A stretch of 64,000 nucleotides of DNA from Eremomyces bilateralis CBS 781.70. Lineage: Eukaryota > Ascomycota > Dothideomycetes > Eremomycetales > Eremomycetaceae. The first letter of the stretch is position 1. The number at the start of each line of letters is the position of its first letter. Of this stretch, positions 1 to 11,570 are shown one piece after another. The DNA is taken from the NCBI RefSeq assembly GCF_010015585.1, contig NW_022985067.1, positions 766,808-830,807 on the forward strand. Reading direction: 5' to 3'. The translations under genes were made by a program, and so were the position numbers. Below the pieces are notes generated by a model. That model had not been told where the DNA came from and made no database searches. It saw nothing but the letters and a program-made list of their open reading frames with translations.

Positions 1-427
1 GTTGCCGGCTGGCAACATAGCATTGAGGGGGCGTATGGGGATTTGTATTGGAGTTTCAGGCCATGTAAGACCGAGAAGGGTTCCTCTGTTCGGTTGAGAG
101 GGCAATGCCGTAGCGCGGTGGTCAAGAGGGCTACAGGGTCTAAGTCGGAATGACCAACACCGTCTATATAATAGTAGCCTAGGTGGCATTGTCCTCCCGG
201 TGTCTGGACAAACAGGATCGCTCGAGGTAGTACGGTAATCTAATAGCATTTACCGAATTATTGTACAAGAACTTCGAAGCCCAAAATCCACAGCATTAAG
301 CCCTCGCCACGTGCAACATTCCAAAAGAAAAGCCCATCAACACTCTAGACTGGGTATTTAGACAACTACTAGATTTTACTTGATCTGACTTTATCAACAA
401 GATCGAAAGCGTTCCTCGATGGACTCT
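1..427. other. 3' flank of the CFEM gene, no gene seen
   Basis: No convincing reading frame, RNA gene or repeat was seen. The stretch lies just downstream of the CFEM gene on the minus strand and probably includes its 3' untranslated region. Confidence 0.5.
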
Positions 428-1431
428 TTACAACGCGGCAAACGCCAACACGGCAGCGGCAAACGCCGCAACCCCCCCCACGGCATTCTTCACCGCCTCA
501 CCGGTGAACGCCGGCGGCTTCTGGCCAGTCGGCACCGGAGGACTCGCGGTCGGTTTGCTGGTCTTATTGCCGCCTACGCCCGAGGACGGCGACGACGGGG
601 CCGCGGACGAGCTGGTTGGGGGCTTCGAGCCCGATGGGGTTGGCTTGGGAGGTCCACCGTGTCCAGCCGGGTGTTCGGGATTCGGCTTGGGAGGTCCCTC
701 ATGCCCGGCCGGGTGCTCGGGATTCGGCTTGGGAGCTTCACCATGGCCGGCCGGGTGTTCGGGTTCGGGATTCGGCTTGGGGGCTCCGCCATGTCCGGCG
801 TGCTCGGGCTCTGGGGATGCAGGCGCCGGGGAGGAAGGCGCTGCGGCTGCGGGCGCTGCGGATGCGGGAGCCGGGTTGGCAGCGGCGGGGGGTGCAGCGG
901 CAGCCGGGCCGCTGGCGGGATCAAAAGTCACGGACCCCGTGGCGCCCCCCAGTTCGCCGTGATCCATTCCCTCGTGTGAGGCGTCAGTAGAACCGGTCGA
1001 GCCGGTCGAACCGACGGTGAGAGGGACGCCGAGGCTCGAACATAAGTCTTCCAGGGCCGTCTGGACAACTAGAAGACGTTAGCATGGCGATGCGTGTACC
1101 TTGGAGAGGTGAAGAGGGGCGCGGGAAGAGCGGAGGATTGGGGAGCGGGAGAGCAGAAAAAAACGTACGCGATTGCTCGGGAACAGAGCACTCAAGCTGG
1201 ATACACGGTTCGAGGGATTCGAGTATAGCGTCCTGCGACCTGCAATGGCATGCGAAATCTTCCGCACAGGCACTATTGGCCGAGAGGGCTGTTCCGATAC
1301 AACTTGCCTTGATCGCGTCAGTCGTGGAAGCTTGAAGGCAGAGAACTGTCACCTACAGCGCAATCCGGAACCTCCGGAGCCTGGGCATAGACGATAGATG
1401 CCAAGACGGCAACGGCTACGACGGTCTTCAT
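428..1431 (-). CDS. GPI-anchored CFEM-domain cell-surface protein
   Basis: Three exons: 1431-1357, 1307-1169 and 1068-428, giving 284 aa. The start MKTVVAVAVLASIVYAQ is a clear signal peptide. Residues about 20-85 form a CFEM domain with the expected eight cysteines (pattern PDCAASC, CAEDFACHC, C..LEC, and a last cysteine in EDLCSS). CFEM proteins sit at the fungal surface; some bind haem or act in pathogenesis or adhesion. A hinge rich in Pro, Gly and His follows, with four copies of an EHPAGHG-PKPNP unit, then a Ser/Thr/Pro region and a hydrophobic tail typical of GPI attachment. Both introns (1356-1308 and 1168-1069) have GT..AG ends; the second carries CTAAC. A TATA-like TATATAGG lies near 1590-1598, about 160 bp upstream of the start. 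Haem or iron binding for this member is inference. Confidence 0.88.
642..815 (-). repeat. In-frame tandem repeat (about 42 bp x 4) in the CFEM hinge
   Basis: Four head-to-tail units start at about 642, 684, 726 and 774 on the plus strand, spaced 42, 42 and 48 bp. Each encodes a His/Pro unit of the form EHPAGHG-PKPNP. All spacings are multiples of three, so the array stays in frame and copy number could change without breaking the protein. Confidence 0.85.
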
Positions 1432-2826
1432 GATGAATGATGGACGTCGAGAACAATAGCTAAGCGAGTGACAGATAGAAGCGTGAAGATTAGTTGAAGA
1501 TGGAATGGATAATGCAAAGAAACTCGCTTGCTCGTGACCGCTTGAGACTCAGCTGCTGACAGAAAAGAAGTGGGAAAGGGAGGGAAAGCCTATATAGCGA
1601 GGGCAGCAAGAATAATATTAATGTCATACGGGAGTCATTGCAATCTACAACGTAAAATCAAATTGGAGGCGAAGTAGCACACTCTCGCCGGAAATTACAC
1701 CCATCAGCATAGATGAGTTGTCTCCTTTGGCGTCCAAATAAACGGGCAGGACGATCAACCGCGACAGGGTACGCTGGACAATGATGGGGAGAAGATATTG
1801 ATTGTTCAAGGGGCGCGAGGCCAGCTCACGGCACAGGTCATGGTCATCGATGTCAGCCAAGCGGTCTCCTGGGATTTTCCGCTGCCATTGGGAGGATGGA
1901 GCCTTCCACACTTCCCGCTACGGTTCAGAAGCGACAACATTGTTGGAACGAAGGGCTCGATCGCTCCCACGGACTAGGAGACACGGGTTCAGAGATTGGA
2001 TTGTAATATATGGTGCCAAGATTTCATATGAACAAGACACGAGATGGGGGGGAGTTTATTGATTCTCCTAGGATCCCATGTGCTCAACTTATTTAATGAG
2101 CGATGGCTGTATGCCAATGAGATTTGTTGTGAAGACAGTCCTGACGCCGTCAACTGTGTGCTGCAAATATGAGATGGGAGTGTAGGTTATGTTCCTGTCT
2201 AGAAGATTGTAGAGATGAGAGATGAGGTGTCGTTGATCTGCCGGGTTCCCCGAAGGTCATGATAGGAAAAAGGTCACGTGCCAGAATCTCAACGACTAAT
2301 TTCCGACTACTTCATGTTGACCTTCATGAATTTACTGAATGCGTCAACTTGGAAGTTGAACACTAACAAAAGTTGATTGTACCGCCTTGACAACATTCTC
2401 TCAATTCACTTAACATGATCATCCGTACCGCATGCTTCTTGCGATTTGACGATGCTTATGTGTACATCAAGCGTGTCAAGGGAGTCGTGGCTTCGATTTC
2501 GTCCGGGTCGGAATCACATCTACATCACAGAATGCGGATTCATATGAAATCTAATGTTCGAAGATAGTAGTACAAGTGTTCCAATAGTCAACTACATGCT
2601 GGGGATTCAAACCGTGTCTAGCAAGCCGTGCCTTCCTGCGCTAGGTAGGCGATACGGCAGCCGGAGAGAACTCACCCTCTTATCCAACTCCAAGCCCAAT
2701 GAAACACGCTCTAAGCAATATACATTATCCAGTAAAGATTAGGAATATGCGTCATGGTAAGGCATTAGCATCCTCGATGATCGATCGAACGCGGGGAGGA
2801 TCGCGCCATGGTGTGGATGTGGTGTC
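1432..2826. other. Intergenic, no supported gene
   Basis: Holds the CFEM promoter (TATA-like near 1590-1598) and the 3' flank of the coiled-coil gene. A minus-strand open frame at 1645-1911 (88 codons) has no recognisable domain, no matching splice partners and an overlapping plus-strand frame, so I do not call it a gene. Confidence 0.45.
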
Positions 2827-5800
2827 TCAACTCATCAACGCCTGCACTTTCTCCCTCTCAGCCACGATCTGGCTCTGCAGCCTTCGGGTCTGCCGCATTG
2901 CTTCGTCCCTATGGTAACTGTCAGTTGGTTCACGCACGTCAAGGAGCCACAGGAACAATGACTGGAATGAACTCACCTCTCCGACTGCAACTCCGCCACC
3001 TCAATCTGCGCCATGTTCATCCTCCCCACCACATCCCCCATCTCCCGTTCCGCCTCCCTCAACGCCCGCTCCAGATCCTCCACCCGCCTCTCCAACGCCT
3101 CCGTCTTCCCCGCCTCCGCCATGCTGATCCCCGGCCCACTGCTCGTCTTGTCCAGCCGCGGGCTCCGCAGCGCGAACAGCGGGTTCGGCGACTGGCTGCC
3201 ACTGCCCTGCGCGCTCGCGCGGCTCATCATCGATGTCCGCCGCGACCCCGCCGCGATGCTCGACTTCACCCGCAACAACTGCGCGCTCTGCGACTCCCGC
3301 AGCCATCGCACCTCATCCTCGTGCTCTGCGACGATCGTCTCGCTGTGCGACTGCGCCGCCATGACGTGGTCTTCCAGCTGGCGCAGCTTCCCCTGCATCT
3401 CGACGATCTTCGCCGCGCTGGCGCGCTGCTCGCGCTCGCCGCGGTTGATCGCTTCGGCAAGCCGGTGTCGCAGCTCCGAGTTGCTCTGAATCTGGGACTG
3501 CACTTGCGACGCGAGCTCGTCCATGCGCTGCGCGGACGCGTACAGGTCGGCGGCCATGGTCTGCTCTTTCGCGAGGTGAGAGATCTCGGAGGCTTGGAGG
3601 GCTCGTGCCGCCTTGCGGTATTCTTCGGCCTCGCGCATCGCGGTGTCGCGTTCGGTTTCGGCGGAGGAGATGCTGGCTTTCAGGAGGGCCATGGTGCGTT
3701 CGGCTTCGGCGGTGGTAGCTTGGTGGCCGGTAGTGGCGTCGGATTCCATTTCTTTGACGCGGGCGATCGAGAGGGCGTGGGTGGTGCGGAGTTCATTGTA
3801 GGCCTTGTGTAGGGACGCGGATTCAGCGGCGCCGAAGGATTCAGGGATGGAAATGTCGTTTTCTTGAAGGAGAGCACGGAGGGAGGCGGTTTCTAGTTGT
3901 GCGCGGTCGAGATCCATTTTCAGCCCGCTCAAGCCTTTCTCGCAATTCAACTTCTGGTCCAGCGCGTCATATGCTCGACGACGGAGGTGCGTTACCTCGC
4001 CTTTAAGATCCGTCACTTCTCGATGGAATGCAGTTCTTCGAGGCGTCAGGTTAATAGCAGCATTCAAGGCCTCATCCCTCTCTTGCTCCAAAGCCCGAAT
4101 CCGTTTCGTATGCTCCTTGGCCTGGAAAGCTTGACGATCCAACAAACTCTTCAAAGCTTGATGAAGTGCATCACGCTGCTCTTCGATATCTTTGACTCGA
4201 TCCGAGTAAGTCTGCTGATCGCGTTCCTTGACCGAGTTCGACCGTGATAGCGTGCCGCGTCTGCCCGAAATGGTTGAATTTCGAGCCAGGGAATTTGAGT
4301 GTGCTAGCCCCATAATCGAGGTCCTGACTCCAGGCGCGCTCCTTTCTTCGGCGATCATATTGAATCGGCTCGCCTGCTGTTGCATTTCCATCTGGAGCTT
4401 TCGAGCCGTGATAAGCGTCTGGTTCTCTTTTCGGAGCTGGTCCACCTCCTGCTGCATCCTGCTGTTCTCATACGATAGCGTCTGAGCTTCCGCCGCCGCT
4501 GCCTCTAAACCCTCGACCCTTGCCCTCAAGTGAGGTACAACCTCATCCCTAAGATTGTCCCGCTCGCTTCGGAGTTGTTCTAGATCCTGTCGGAGCGCGG
4601 TATAAAGGTCCTCAAAGTTCTCTCTCTGCTGCCGCTCCACCGCGAGTCGCCGTCGAGTGTCTTCAAGGGTCCCTTCGAGCTCCCGCAAACGTTGATTATC
4701 TGCGGCACCGACAGCTTGTATTTGCAACTGTTCTTCGACTTCGCGACGCAATTGAGTTTCTTCTTGCAATCGTTGATTCATGTCGACCTTTAATCGAGCC
4801 TTTTCTTGTTCCGCTTGTCTCCGCAAGCGCTCCAACTGCTCTATTTTGACATCGGAGTCGCCCGTCGGGTATCGCACAGAGCTTGCCCCTGAATCTGAAT
4901 AGTAATCGCTTGTCCTTCGGTTGTCCGTGGAAAACGCGTCTCTCTCAGATTTCCACCTCTCGACTTCATCTTCCAGTTCCATCTCACGTTTGATGGACCC
5001 GGCTAGTTCCTCGGTGACTTCCTTCAGTTCGCGCTCAAGCGCGTCGATTTTGGCAGCCATTTCGGGGTCATGTGGTGCCACTGGTCCGCCTTGGCTTGCA
5101 ATGGACCCATTTCGAGTAGCGCCATTGGACGTGGGTCCGTCAAGGACCGCATAGCCCAGACGCGATTGGGTGTAATGGTGCATCGGAGGTCTCGAAAAGT
5201 GAGGAGATGCAGGCGATGCAGGCGAACTGCCGGAGAAGGTGGTGGTCGGGGAATCCTGGCCAACCGTTTGAGATGTTGGCTTCCAGCTAAAGAACTCGGA
5301 TATCTTCTGTCCAGGCGACTTGAGTGGTTGCCCAACATTAGGAGAAATGGGGGACGGTAGAGTCTCTTCGGTATAGGTTCGGGTTGGATGATCGAGTCTC
5401 AAGCTCAGGCCATGACCCTTTTGACCATATGATCCCATCGTGGAGGATCGGCCTGACTCTGGGGGTTGGCTGGCTCCAGTAGTAGAGCTGGCTTCATCTG
5501 GTATTGAGGGTTGCGATTGGGAGTGGCCGTGATTATTAGCGCTCTCTGAAGAAGATGCCTGTCGCGATATTATTTGAATATTTGGGATCGATTTAGGAGG
5601 GTCGGGGAGTCTTGAGCTAGGAGGAGGCCCTGTAGGTAGAAAACCATGAGGAAACCTTTGAATACCATTTAGCAAAGCAATACATCAGCGGAGAGATAAA
5701 CTCACTGGTCCAGGTCTCGAGGTGCGAAAGAAGTCTCCGTCCCGCTAGGAAGAGGAGGGAGAACGGTTATAGGTGGTGGAAGAGCATCTGCCGACGGACT

Positions 5801-6133
5801 ATCAACCGAGAGCGACCGTTGACTAGTTTTCCTGATGACAACTTTCGACGATGATATGTATTCTCCGGACGAGTACCGAGCCGCAATGATAGGTGAAGCG
5901 TTCGGAGGGAGAGGTTTACGGCGTATCGGAGATTGGTTGCCAGTGGTGATGGGTAGGTTCGCAGTCTGCGCTCTGAAGGAAGAAAAGGAAGGAATCTGGA
6001 CGCTTGGAAGCGAACTCTTTCGGGGTGGAAGGGCATTCGTTGCATTCGGAGGAGGTTGAGTATTCGAACGAATAGGAAAGGGAGCAACCGGCCGGGCGCT
6101 CGCACCAGGCGGAGGAGGGCGGTGGGAGTACAT
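2827..6133 (-). CDS. Large coiled-coil protein of filamentous ascomycetes
   Basis: Exons 6133-5706, 5655-2977 and 2908-2827 give 1062 aa. The first ~140 residues are Pro/Ser-rich and look disordered, and disorder continues to about residue 330. From about residue 340 to the end there is an almost unbroken heptad-rich coiled coil (runs such as EELAGSIKREMELEDEVERW), interrupted by a Ser-rich patch near residue 590 and a Ser/Arg patch near 960. Splice frames close exactly: the last intron (2976-2909) has GTGAGT, CTGAC and ATAG, and joins ELQSER to a short tail ending in VQALMS. No catalytic domain is visible. From memory it resembles fungal proteins labelled 'M protein repeat' or intracellular-transport coiled coils; this label carries little functional meaning. 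A scaffold or cytoskeletal role is inference. Confidence 0.8.
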
Positions 6134-7725
6134 TGGATATCCAGACTATCGGGACTATCGCAACGAAAGGATCCGCGCAGACATAAACATTACGGGCATC
6201 GCTTCTGAAGCCATTCGAGAGGACGTGAGGAAGTTGGGGAAGATTACGGTGGTGAAGGCCCCGAACAAAGTTTGAAGGTGTTGAAGGCGTCTAGGGGGCT
6301 GGCAGGCGCCGGACAATCACGGACAAGCGCGAACCCCCGGTTCAGGGACAGGACGGCCGTGCTGACAGCATCAAATCATCATGGAGAATGAAGGATAGGT
6401 TGAATTGAACGCATCGACACTAAGAGCGAAGGAAGTTAAAACACTACCTTAGCGACAAGCAGTTATCCACCTGAGCCGGCATGCAGAGTGTTTTCGGCAA
6501 TGGAAGAACATGAAGAAGGCCAGAATTGACGACGGAACCATAACATCCTGGTTCATGAGTGGACTAATGCGAATGTCTCTTAGCATGAAGTCAGGGGTGA
6601 ACTTGATACTATTGGATCCGATGCGGCGCTTTGGTCGCTAAGGGGTAGCCATGGATTTTCGTGAATGGCTGCCCCTCGAACAATTGGGCAATTTGAGGGT
6701 TCGGATCGCGTACGAGGGTGGATGAGGCCCGATGACTGGTCGGTCCGAATGCAGGAACCGCCGAATGCGCAGCAGTGCAACACACATCAAATCGCTCTCT
6801 GGGGTAAGGTGAAAAGGGGGCTGTCTTGGTATGACTGCCAATGCAAGCCACGCCGTGTCATCGATTGGGATCATTGGATAATTAATAGAATACTCACATC
6901 GACCTTCTTCTAAGCGGCCAACACTTTTTGGTGTTTGTTGGGATTTCGAGGCCTAGGATTTGTATGAAGCCCATGTCGCTCGGCTCATGACTTTGGACGG
7001 ATGAATATTAATGACATGATAGCAGATAGAGACAGGTCATGGCGGCTCCGATAACTGGGATATGGTGGTCGTGCCTATCCTGTATTATCGTCGTCCCTTG
7101 CATAACTGCATGGATATCGTCTTTGGCTTACTCCGTAGAGGACCGACAATAAGGAATATATGGCCTTGAAGATGCTGTAGGACAAACCGCCACCAGGACG
7201 TATTATCGCTATTGAGAAAATGAGAGTAGATGAATTAGTCTACCCCGCTCATATCAGGATGCCATTTCAACTATAATTTCCTGGCAGCTGAAGGTCCCAA
7301 GGTAGACATCATGGCTGGACATAACGAAGGACCTTTCTCAACGCGCTGGAGCCTCGGAGAAGGGGATTACCCAAGGCTACGAATCACAGATAGGTAAATC
7401 GTCCAACAAATAGGAATATGGCATGTTGGTATCAGAAAACTCAAGGAACAGAACTTCTTTTTTATTTGGAAGAGAACCCAAGAACACATCATCTCATTTC
7501 CAAGCAGATTCACTTAACTGTCACAACAGTTCAGTGATCACCCTGCATTTGTGGTGCCTAAAGTTCACCGGGCACATCGATAGCTTTCGTAGCTTCATGT
7601 TCTCAGATGTCGAACCTGGCCTTCTCTACACGGCCGCATTCATGACATGGTAATAACACAACCTACAGCTGATTTTCGACTTTGATACCCTCAGTTCCCG
7701 AGCTTGGGGTTCCTAATACTTCGCC
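6134..7725. other. Intergenic between divergent genes, no gene seen
   Basis: The 1.6 kb lies between the start of the coiled-coil gene (minus) and the start of VPS37 (plus) and must contain both promoters. Short overlapping frames near 6580-6913 occur on both strands and show no domain. No repeat or RNA gene was recognised. Confidence 0.5.
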
Positions 7726-8529
7726 ATGTCTACACCACGAAGTCCCCTCCAATCCACCTTCCAGTCGACCACCTACAACCCCTCCACTCCACCTCCACCA
7801 CCACCAAAGCCCTCAACGCAGTCCAACACCCCCCTCTCCGGACCACCTCGTCCTCCTCCGCCGGCCAGCAGCCAGGAAGAATGGCTCTGGGACAACAGCC
7901 GCCAACAGTACCACCGCAATGACCCCCAAACCGGCGCCCCTCTCTACACCTCCAACCCACCTACCCGTCCCCCGCCGTCCTCCCACCACCAACAACCGAT
8001 CGACCCCCCCTCACCCGGCTGGCTCCCCCCCAATGTCCGTGACAAAACCACCCCCGACCTCCACGTCCTCCTCTCCAACCCCCCGCTCCTCTCCTCCCTC
8101 GCGCACACCCACCCCTCCATCCCTGCCTCCACCGCCCCTCTCACCTCCCTCCTCTCCACCAACACCACCCTCGCCCACCGTCTCCTCGCCCTTGAAACCT
8201 CCCTCGCCACCCACCGCGCCGCCACCCAATCGCGGCTCCTCGCCCTGCGCGCCCTCGAGCAGCAGTGGCGCGGGAAGCAGAGCGCCCAGGACGCGGGGTT
8301 GCAGGAGTTCGCGCCGTCGGGGCTGTATCGGAGGTTGAATCAGGCGGTGGCGGAGCAGGAGATGGTGTGTCGCGGGGTGGAGGAGAGCTTTTTGGAGGGG
8401 GAGGGGAGGGCGGAGGAGAGGGAGGTGGGGGAATGGATGAAGCGGGTGAGGGAGGGGAGGAGGGTGGCGTTTATGCGGAGGGAAGGGAGGGAGAGGTGGG
8501 ATGAGGGGAGGGTTGGGGGGTGGAGATGA
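7726..8529 (+). CDS. vps37: ESCRT-I subunit VPS37 (Mod_r domain)
   Basis: A single exon of 267 aa. The first ~110 residues are Pro/Ser/Thr-rich and include a WLWDN segment. Residues about 105-265 form the Mod_r (modifier of rudimentary) domain that defines VPS37: a helical region with LLALRALEQQWR, the conserved VEESFLEGEG segment, and the C-terminal RREGRERWDEGRVGGWR signature. In the family this subunit holds together the VPS23-VPS28-VPS37 complex on endosomes for multivesicular-body sorting. The start is the ATG at 7726, in a CCATG context. DNA of the 3' half is strongly G-rich, reflecting Arg/Glu/Gly codons. Another ESCRT gene, VPS20, lies 34 kb away on the same strand. Confidence 0.9.
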   Translation: MSTPRSPLQSTFQSTTYNPSTPPPPPPKPSTQSNTPLSGPPRPPPPASSQEEWLWDNSRQQYHRNDPQTGAPLYTSNPPTRPPPSSHHQQPIDPPSPGWLPPNVRDKTTPDLHVLLSNPPLLSSLAHTHPSIPASTAPLTSLLSTNTTLAHRLLALETSLATHRAATQSRLLALRALEQQWRGKQSAQDAGLQEFAPSGLYRRLNQAVAEQEMVCRGVEESFLEGEGRAEEREVGEWMKRVREGRRVAFMRREGRERWDEGRVGGWR

Positions 8530-8974
8530 GGGAGAGAATTAGATAGACTTGGAGTACGATGTTATGAAGCGTGTTGGATCTACTTAAGAGCATACGATAT
8601 CCAGTTTGGTCCGAATTGCTATCAGGACTCAGAGCATAGTATGGCGCACTGGGTTGGTCACGTTAAGGCACACAATTTGAACAAGGGCAGTAAGGGATGC
8701 AATTATATTCATTGCATTCATGATAAGCTATCTAAATTCACGAAATTGTGTTTGATGGCACTGTACTTTGCAATACTAAAGATCCTGTTACTGAGCAGCT
8801 GTCAGCATGACATGCTCTGATACACATCCAATAAAATAAATAAAGAAGGTTGCCAAAATCAGTTCTCCAAGGTGATGGTATTTGTTTCTTCAAAGTAAAA
8901 CTCGGTAAGAACACAGCGAATAGTTTTTTCATCATATAATGCACAACATCGGGCGAAATGATAATCGAGCGTAC
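8530..8974. other. 3' flank of VPS37, possible tail of a minus-strand RNA
   Basis: No coding region recognised. On the minus strand a good donor (GTACGC at 8974) points into this stretch, and CTGAC followed by CAG near 8790-8805 could be an acceptor, so a terminal exon of the putative spliced RNA may lie here. Confidence 0.25.
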
Positions 8975-10018
8975 CTTGCGAATGTTTCTCAACATCAATG
9001 ATAAGAGTTCGATCCTGTAGGACATTCGACACAGTCAGCAATGGTCTTGAAGCTGAACATTGAAAGTAGTGTAAAGCAAGTCTATCAGTCTACGATCCGA
9101 ATTAGCGATTTTGCATGGCGATGTGTGAAGCCAAAACATACCTCATTAAATCAGAATTTTCAGTGATACGATCATCACATCGATGCAAGATCGATCAAAT
9201 AGTGTGAATAGTAGTGATCATCATATTAAAGTATGGTTGTGGAGAAAAATGTGCGAAAAATGTTTCATACCTGCAACAGTCAGTCAGGTCAGCGAGGCTC
9301 GATTTCAGTTGCATGATATGGTTGAAAGGGTAGGAGGATAATCAGGTGACGAATTCTCAACAAATATCCCCTCCACCAACATCCACAAGTTTTGTACGAC
9401 TTGCTGATCGGATGAGGTAGGAGAGGTATGTTCTGTCCGCCCGTTCGTTCAAAGATTCTTCATGTGGGTGGATTGGGATGGGAGTGAAAAATGATCAAGT
9501 CATACCTGGACAATCGATGTTAGCGAGTGTCGTGAGTGGATGTAGCAAAGCAGAATAAAGGTGATTTCCAGATCAGACAAGGCTGAAACTAAAAGCGACA
9601 GAATCGACATAAAAATTCAGATTGAGGAATGCCTTTCCATGAGTCTTGATGTCATCATTGGAAGAGAAGGGAAGCTGATGAGTGAAAAGGTCGTGCTTAC
9701 CTTACTACTGGAAAGAACTAAGTCTTTTAGCATAACCGAGAGCATGCTTTAAATGCAATGCTCGTCAAAGTTTTAGCCTTCCGAACTATATTCATTGAAG
9801 ACCAGAACAGAGATCATCCGAGGACGACGATATTTGGAAACTAGAAGTAGGCACAGTTAGCATAAATGCCACAAAGCACCGTCTCGACCGCAAGGCATGA
9901 AATAGCAAATCTCAGAGATGTATAAAGGATCCTTCATGGTTGGTAGGATTTGGATTGTTCATAATAAGAGAAATCATCATAGAAACCGAACAGAAAGATC
10001 TGATAGCTGGTACATACC
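8975..10018 (-). ncRNA. Putative multi-intron non-coding RNA
   Basis: Minus-strand splice signals are dense while every frame of the implied exons is closed. Reading 3'-ward: a donor GTATGT at 10017; an intron ending with GCTAAC...CTTCTAG; a 140-nt exon 9840-9701 with stops in all three frames; a donor GTAAGC at 9700; then three places where a branch-like element and AG are followed at once by GTATG (AG|GT at 9506/9505, 9271/9270 and 9142/9141); and finally CTGAC...CTACAG leading to a 40-nt exon 9014-8975 with donor GTACGC. Either these are zero-length exons (stepwise splicing) or real short exons end there and I misjudge the upstream acceptors. No protein family was recognised. The strand and the existence of a transcript are inference. 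Confidence 0.25.
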
Positions 10019-11042
10019 TTGATATTGAACATATCGACCATCAAGCCTACAGCTGGGTCATATCGAAGCGCAAAACATCATACTTCGAGCGATGGAGCTC
10101 ACTGTTCAGGAGATGAAGTTGGAGGAAAAGGTGATGAAGTTTTGGAGTTTTGTAGAAAGTTTCAGTGGAGGTGGAGCTCTAGCTTCGAATATGATGACAT
10201 AAGCGAATCTCGGCGGACGACATAACCTCATAATGCTTCCTTTGTGCCTTATAGCCTTATCTCCATGCCTGTGCCAACAGAATGAGAGTACAACAGAAAG
10301 TGTACATACAAATCTAGCTGACGCTTGAGCAATTTCACCGATGGTGGGTGAATTACAGATGGAATTTATATACTCAGTTTAAACAGACTAATTAGCGGAA
10401 ATAATCTAGCTACGTGGCGTTGTGGTTATAGTCACTCATTTCACAGTCTACCAGTTGAAAGAAAGTATTACGTCGGAAAAACCCTAGGGGTGTTACCATA
10501 CCTAGGGCCTCGAGGCTTACTATAGTTTTGCTCTTTTGATAGACATCACCATGCCTACCTCGTTCTCTTTTTGCACTTCGGTACTCTTTGACGCCTTTCA
10601 AGCGACGATAGGCCCTGGAAGGAAGTCACAAAGGCATTCAGTTCTTATTGTGGTGCAAGTTCGACTCCCAGCAACTCCAATGCAAAAATCTACAGGATCG
10701 ATGATTGCTAAGGAAATGTAAAGTTTGGCTATTGGTCCTTAAAGTATCTATATGATATATCAGACCATGGGACGAAATTTGCTACCACTGCTGAAATTCG
10801 TAGAGTAAGTATCCCCTTACCTTGACATCATACTACTGTGTCTCCAGCGATGGTCAGGAATCCTTAGGCTCGGATGAGCTTAACTCATAAACAGATCAAG
10901 ACCAACCCTTAGTACTACTCCAAAATCACTCCAACTATGATCTCGGCGTCCTCCACAAGGCTAATTCAAAGTCTACGAGTTCCCAATGGCCAATGATACC
11001 TCGTCTCAGCATCTGCGCATTCAATCACTCTCTATCCCAACA
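10019..11042. other. Intergenic, scattered splice-like sites only
   Basis: No gene recognised. Minus-strand donor-like sites (GTAAGG near 10826, GTATGG near 10494) may be upstream parts of the putative RNA. An AKR relic on the plus strand begins just after. Confidence 0.3.
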
Positions 11043-11570
11043 ATGGCGCCTCAATACGAATCTTAGGATACGGCGCATGGTAAGTCCCAGATGCCCAAGA
11101 GCTAGAGGTAACCGTCGCCCGAAAGCTGGATACCGACATGTCGATGCAGGCCAAGTGTATGCCAGTCCTTTCGCTTTAGACTCCATAATTTTGTGGCTAG
11201 GACTGACATTTTTCCCAGCTACTGCACGGAAAGGGCCATTGCGAATGCCATAATACCTCCGAGCTCCCCGTTCTCCCATCCACGCCCCACACCACAGTCC
11301 CTTGGGCAACGAGACCCGTTATTACGGCACGGGGAGTCCATGAGACTGAGAGAAGACTTATACATGTTGATATCGGCGAGATGTGTAAAAAATGGAGTGC
11401 AGGTCATTCTATCGTATCCAGGCACCTGATAAAATGATACAGTCGATGATCGAGTCAATGGCCGAGTCGAAGTTGGAAGGAGATTTTCAGTGGGAGCGGG
11501 CCGATATGGCCGTATGGGGGAGATCTGGAGAAGATCGAGGAGTCGGGCAAGATATTCAGGTTTAATGATC
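11043..11570 (+). pseudogene. Decayed aldo-keto reductase gene
   Basis: Pieces of an aldo/keto reductase appear in the right order but in different frames. An N-terminal ILGYGAW segment runs into a stop codon. Then comes the strand-2 signature GYRHVDAGQVY with the catalytic-site Asp. A still-recognisable intron follows (GTATGC near 11157, ACTGAC, CCCAG near 11219) that rejoins in frame to CTERAIANAI. LREDLY follows about 11344-11362 and LEKIEESGKI near 11525-11560. Live family members are 300-330 aa NADPH oxidoreductases; here the catalytic Tyr/Lys/His region and the C-terminal half are missing. At least two frame breaks and one stop are visible. It is a host gene relic, not an expressed enzyme, unless further introns that I cannot see repair the frame. 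Confidence 0.75.

Noticed and set aside
2600-2680. Minus-strand T-arm-like GGTTTGAATCC
   Set aside because: No pairing acceptor stem or anticodon arm around it.
2808-3812. 334-codon plus-strand open frame
   Set aside because: It is the antisense shadow of the coiled-coil gene: Arg/His/Leu-rich with no domain.
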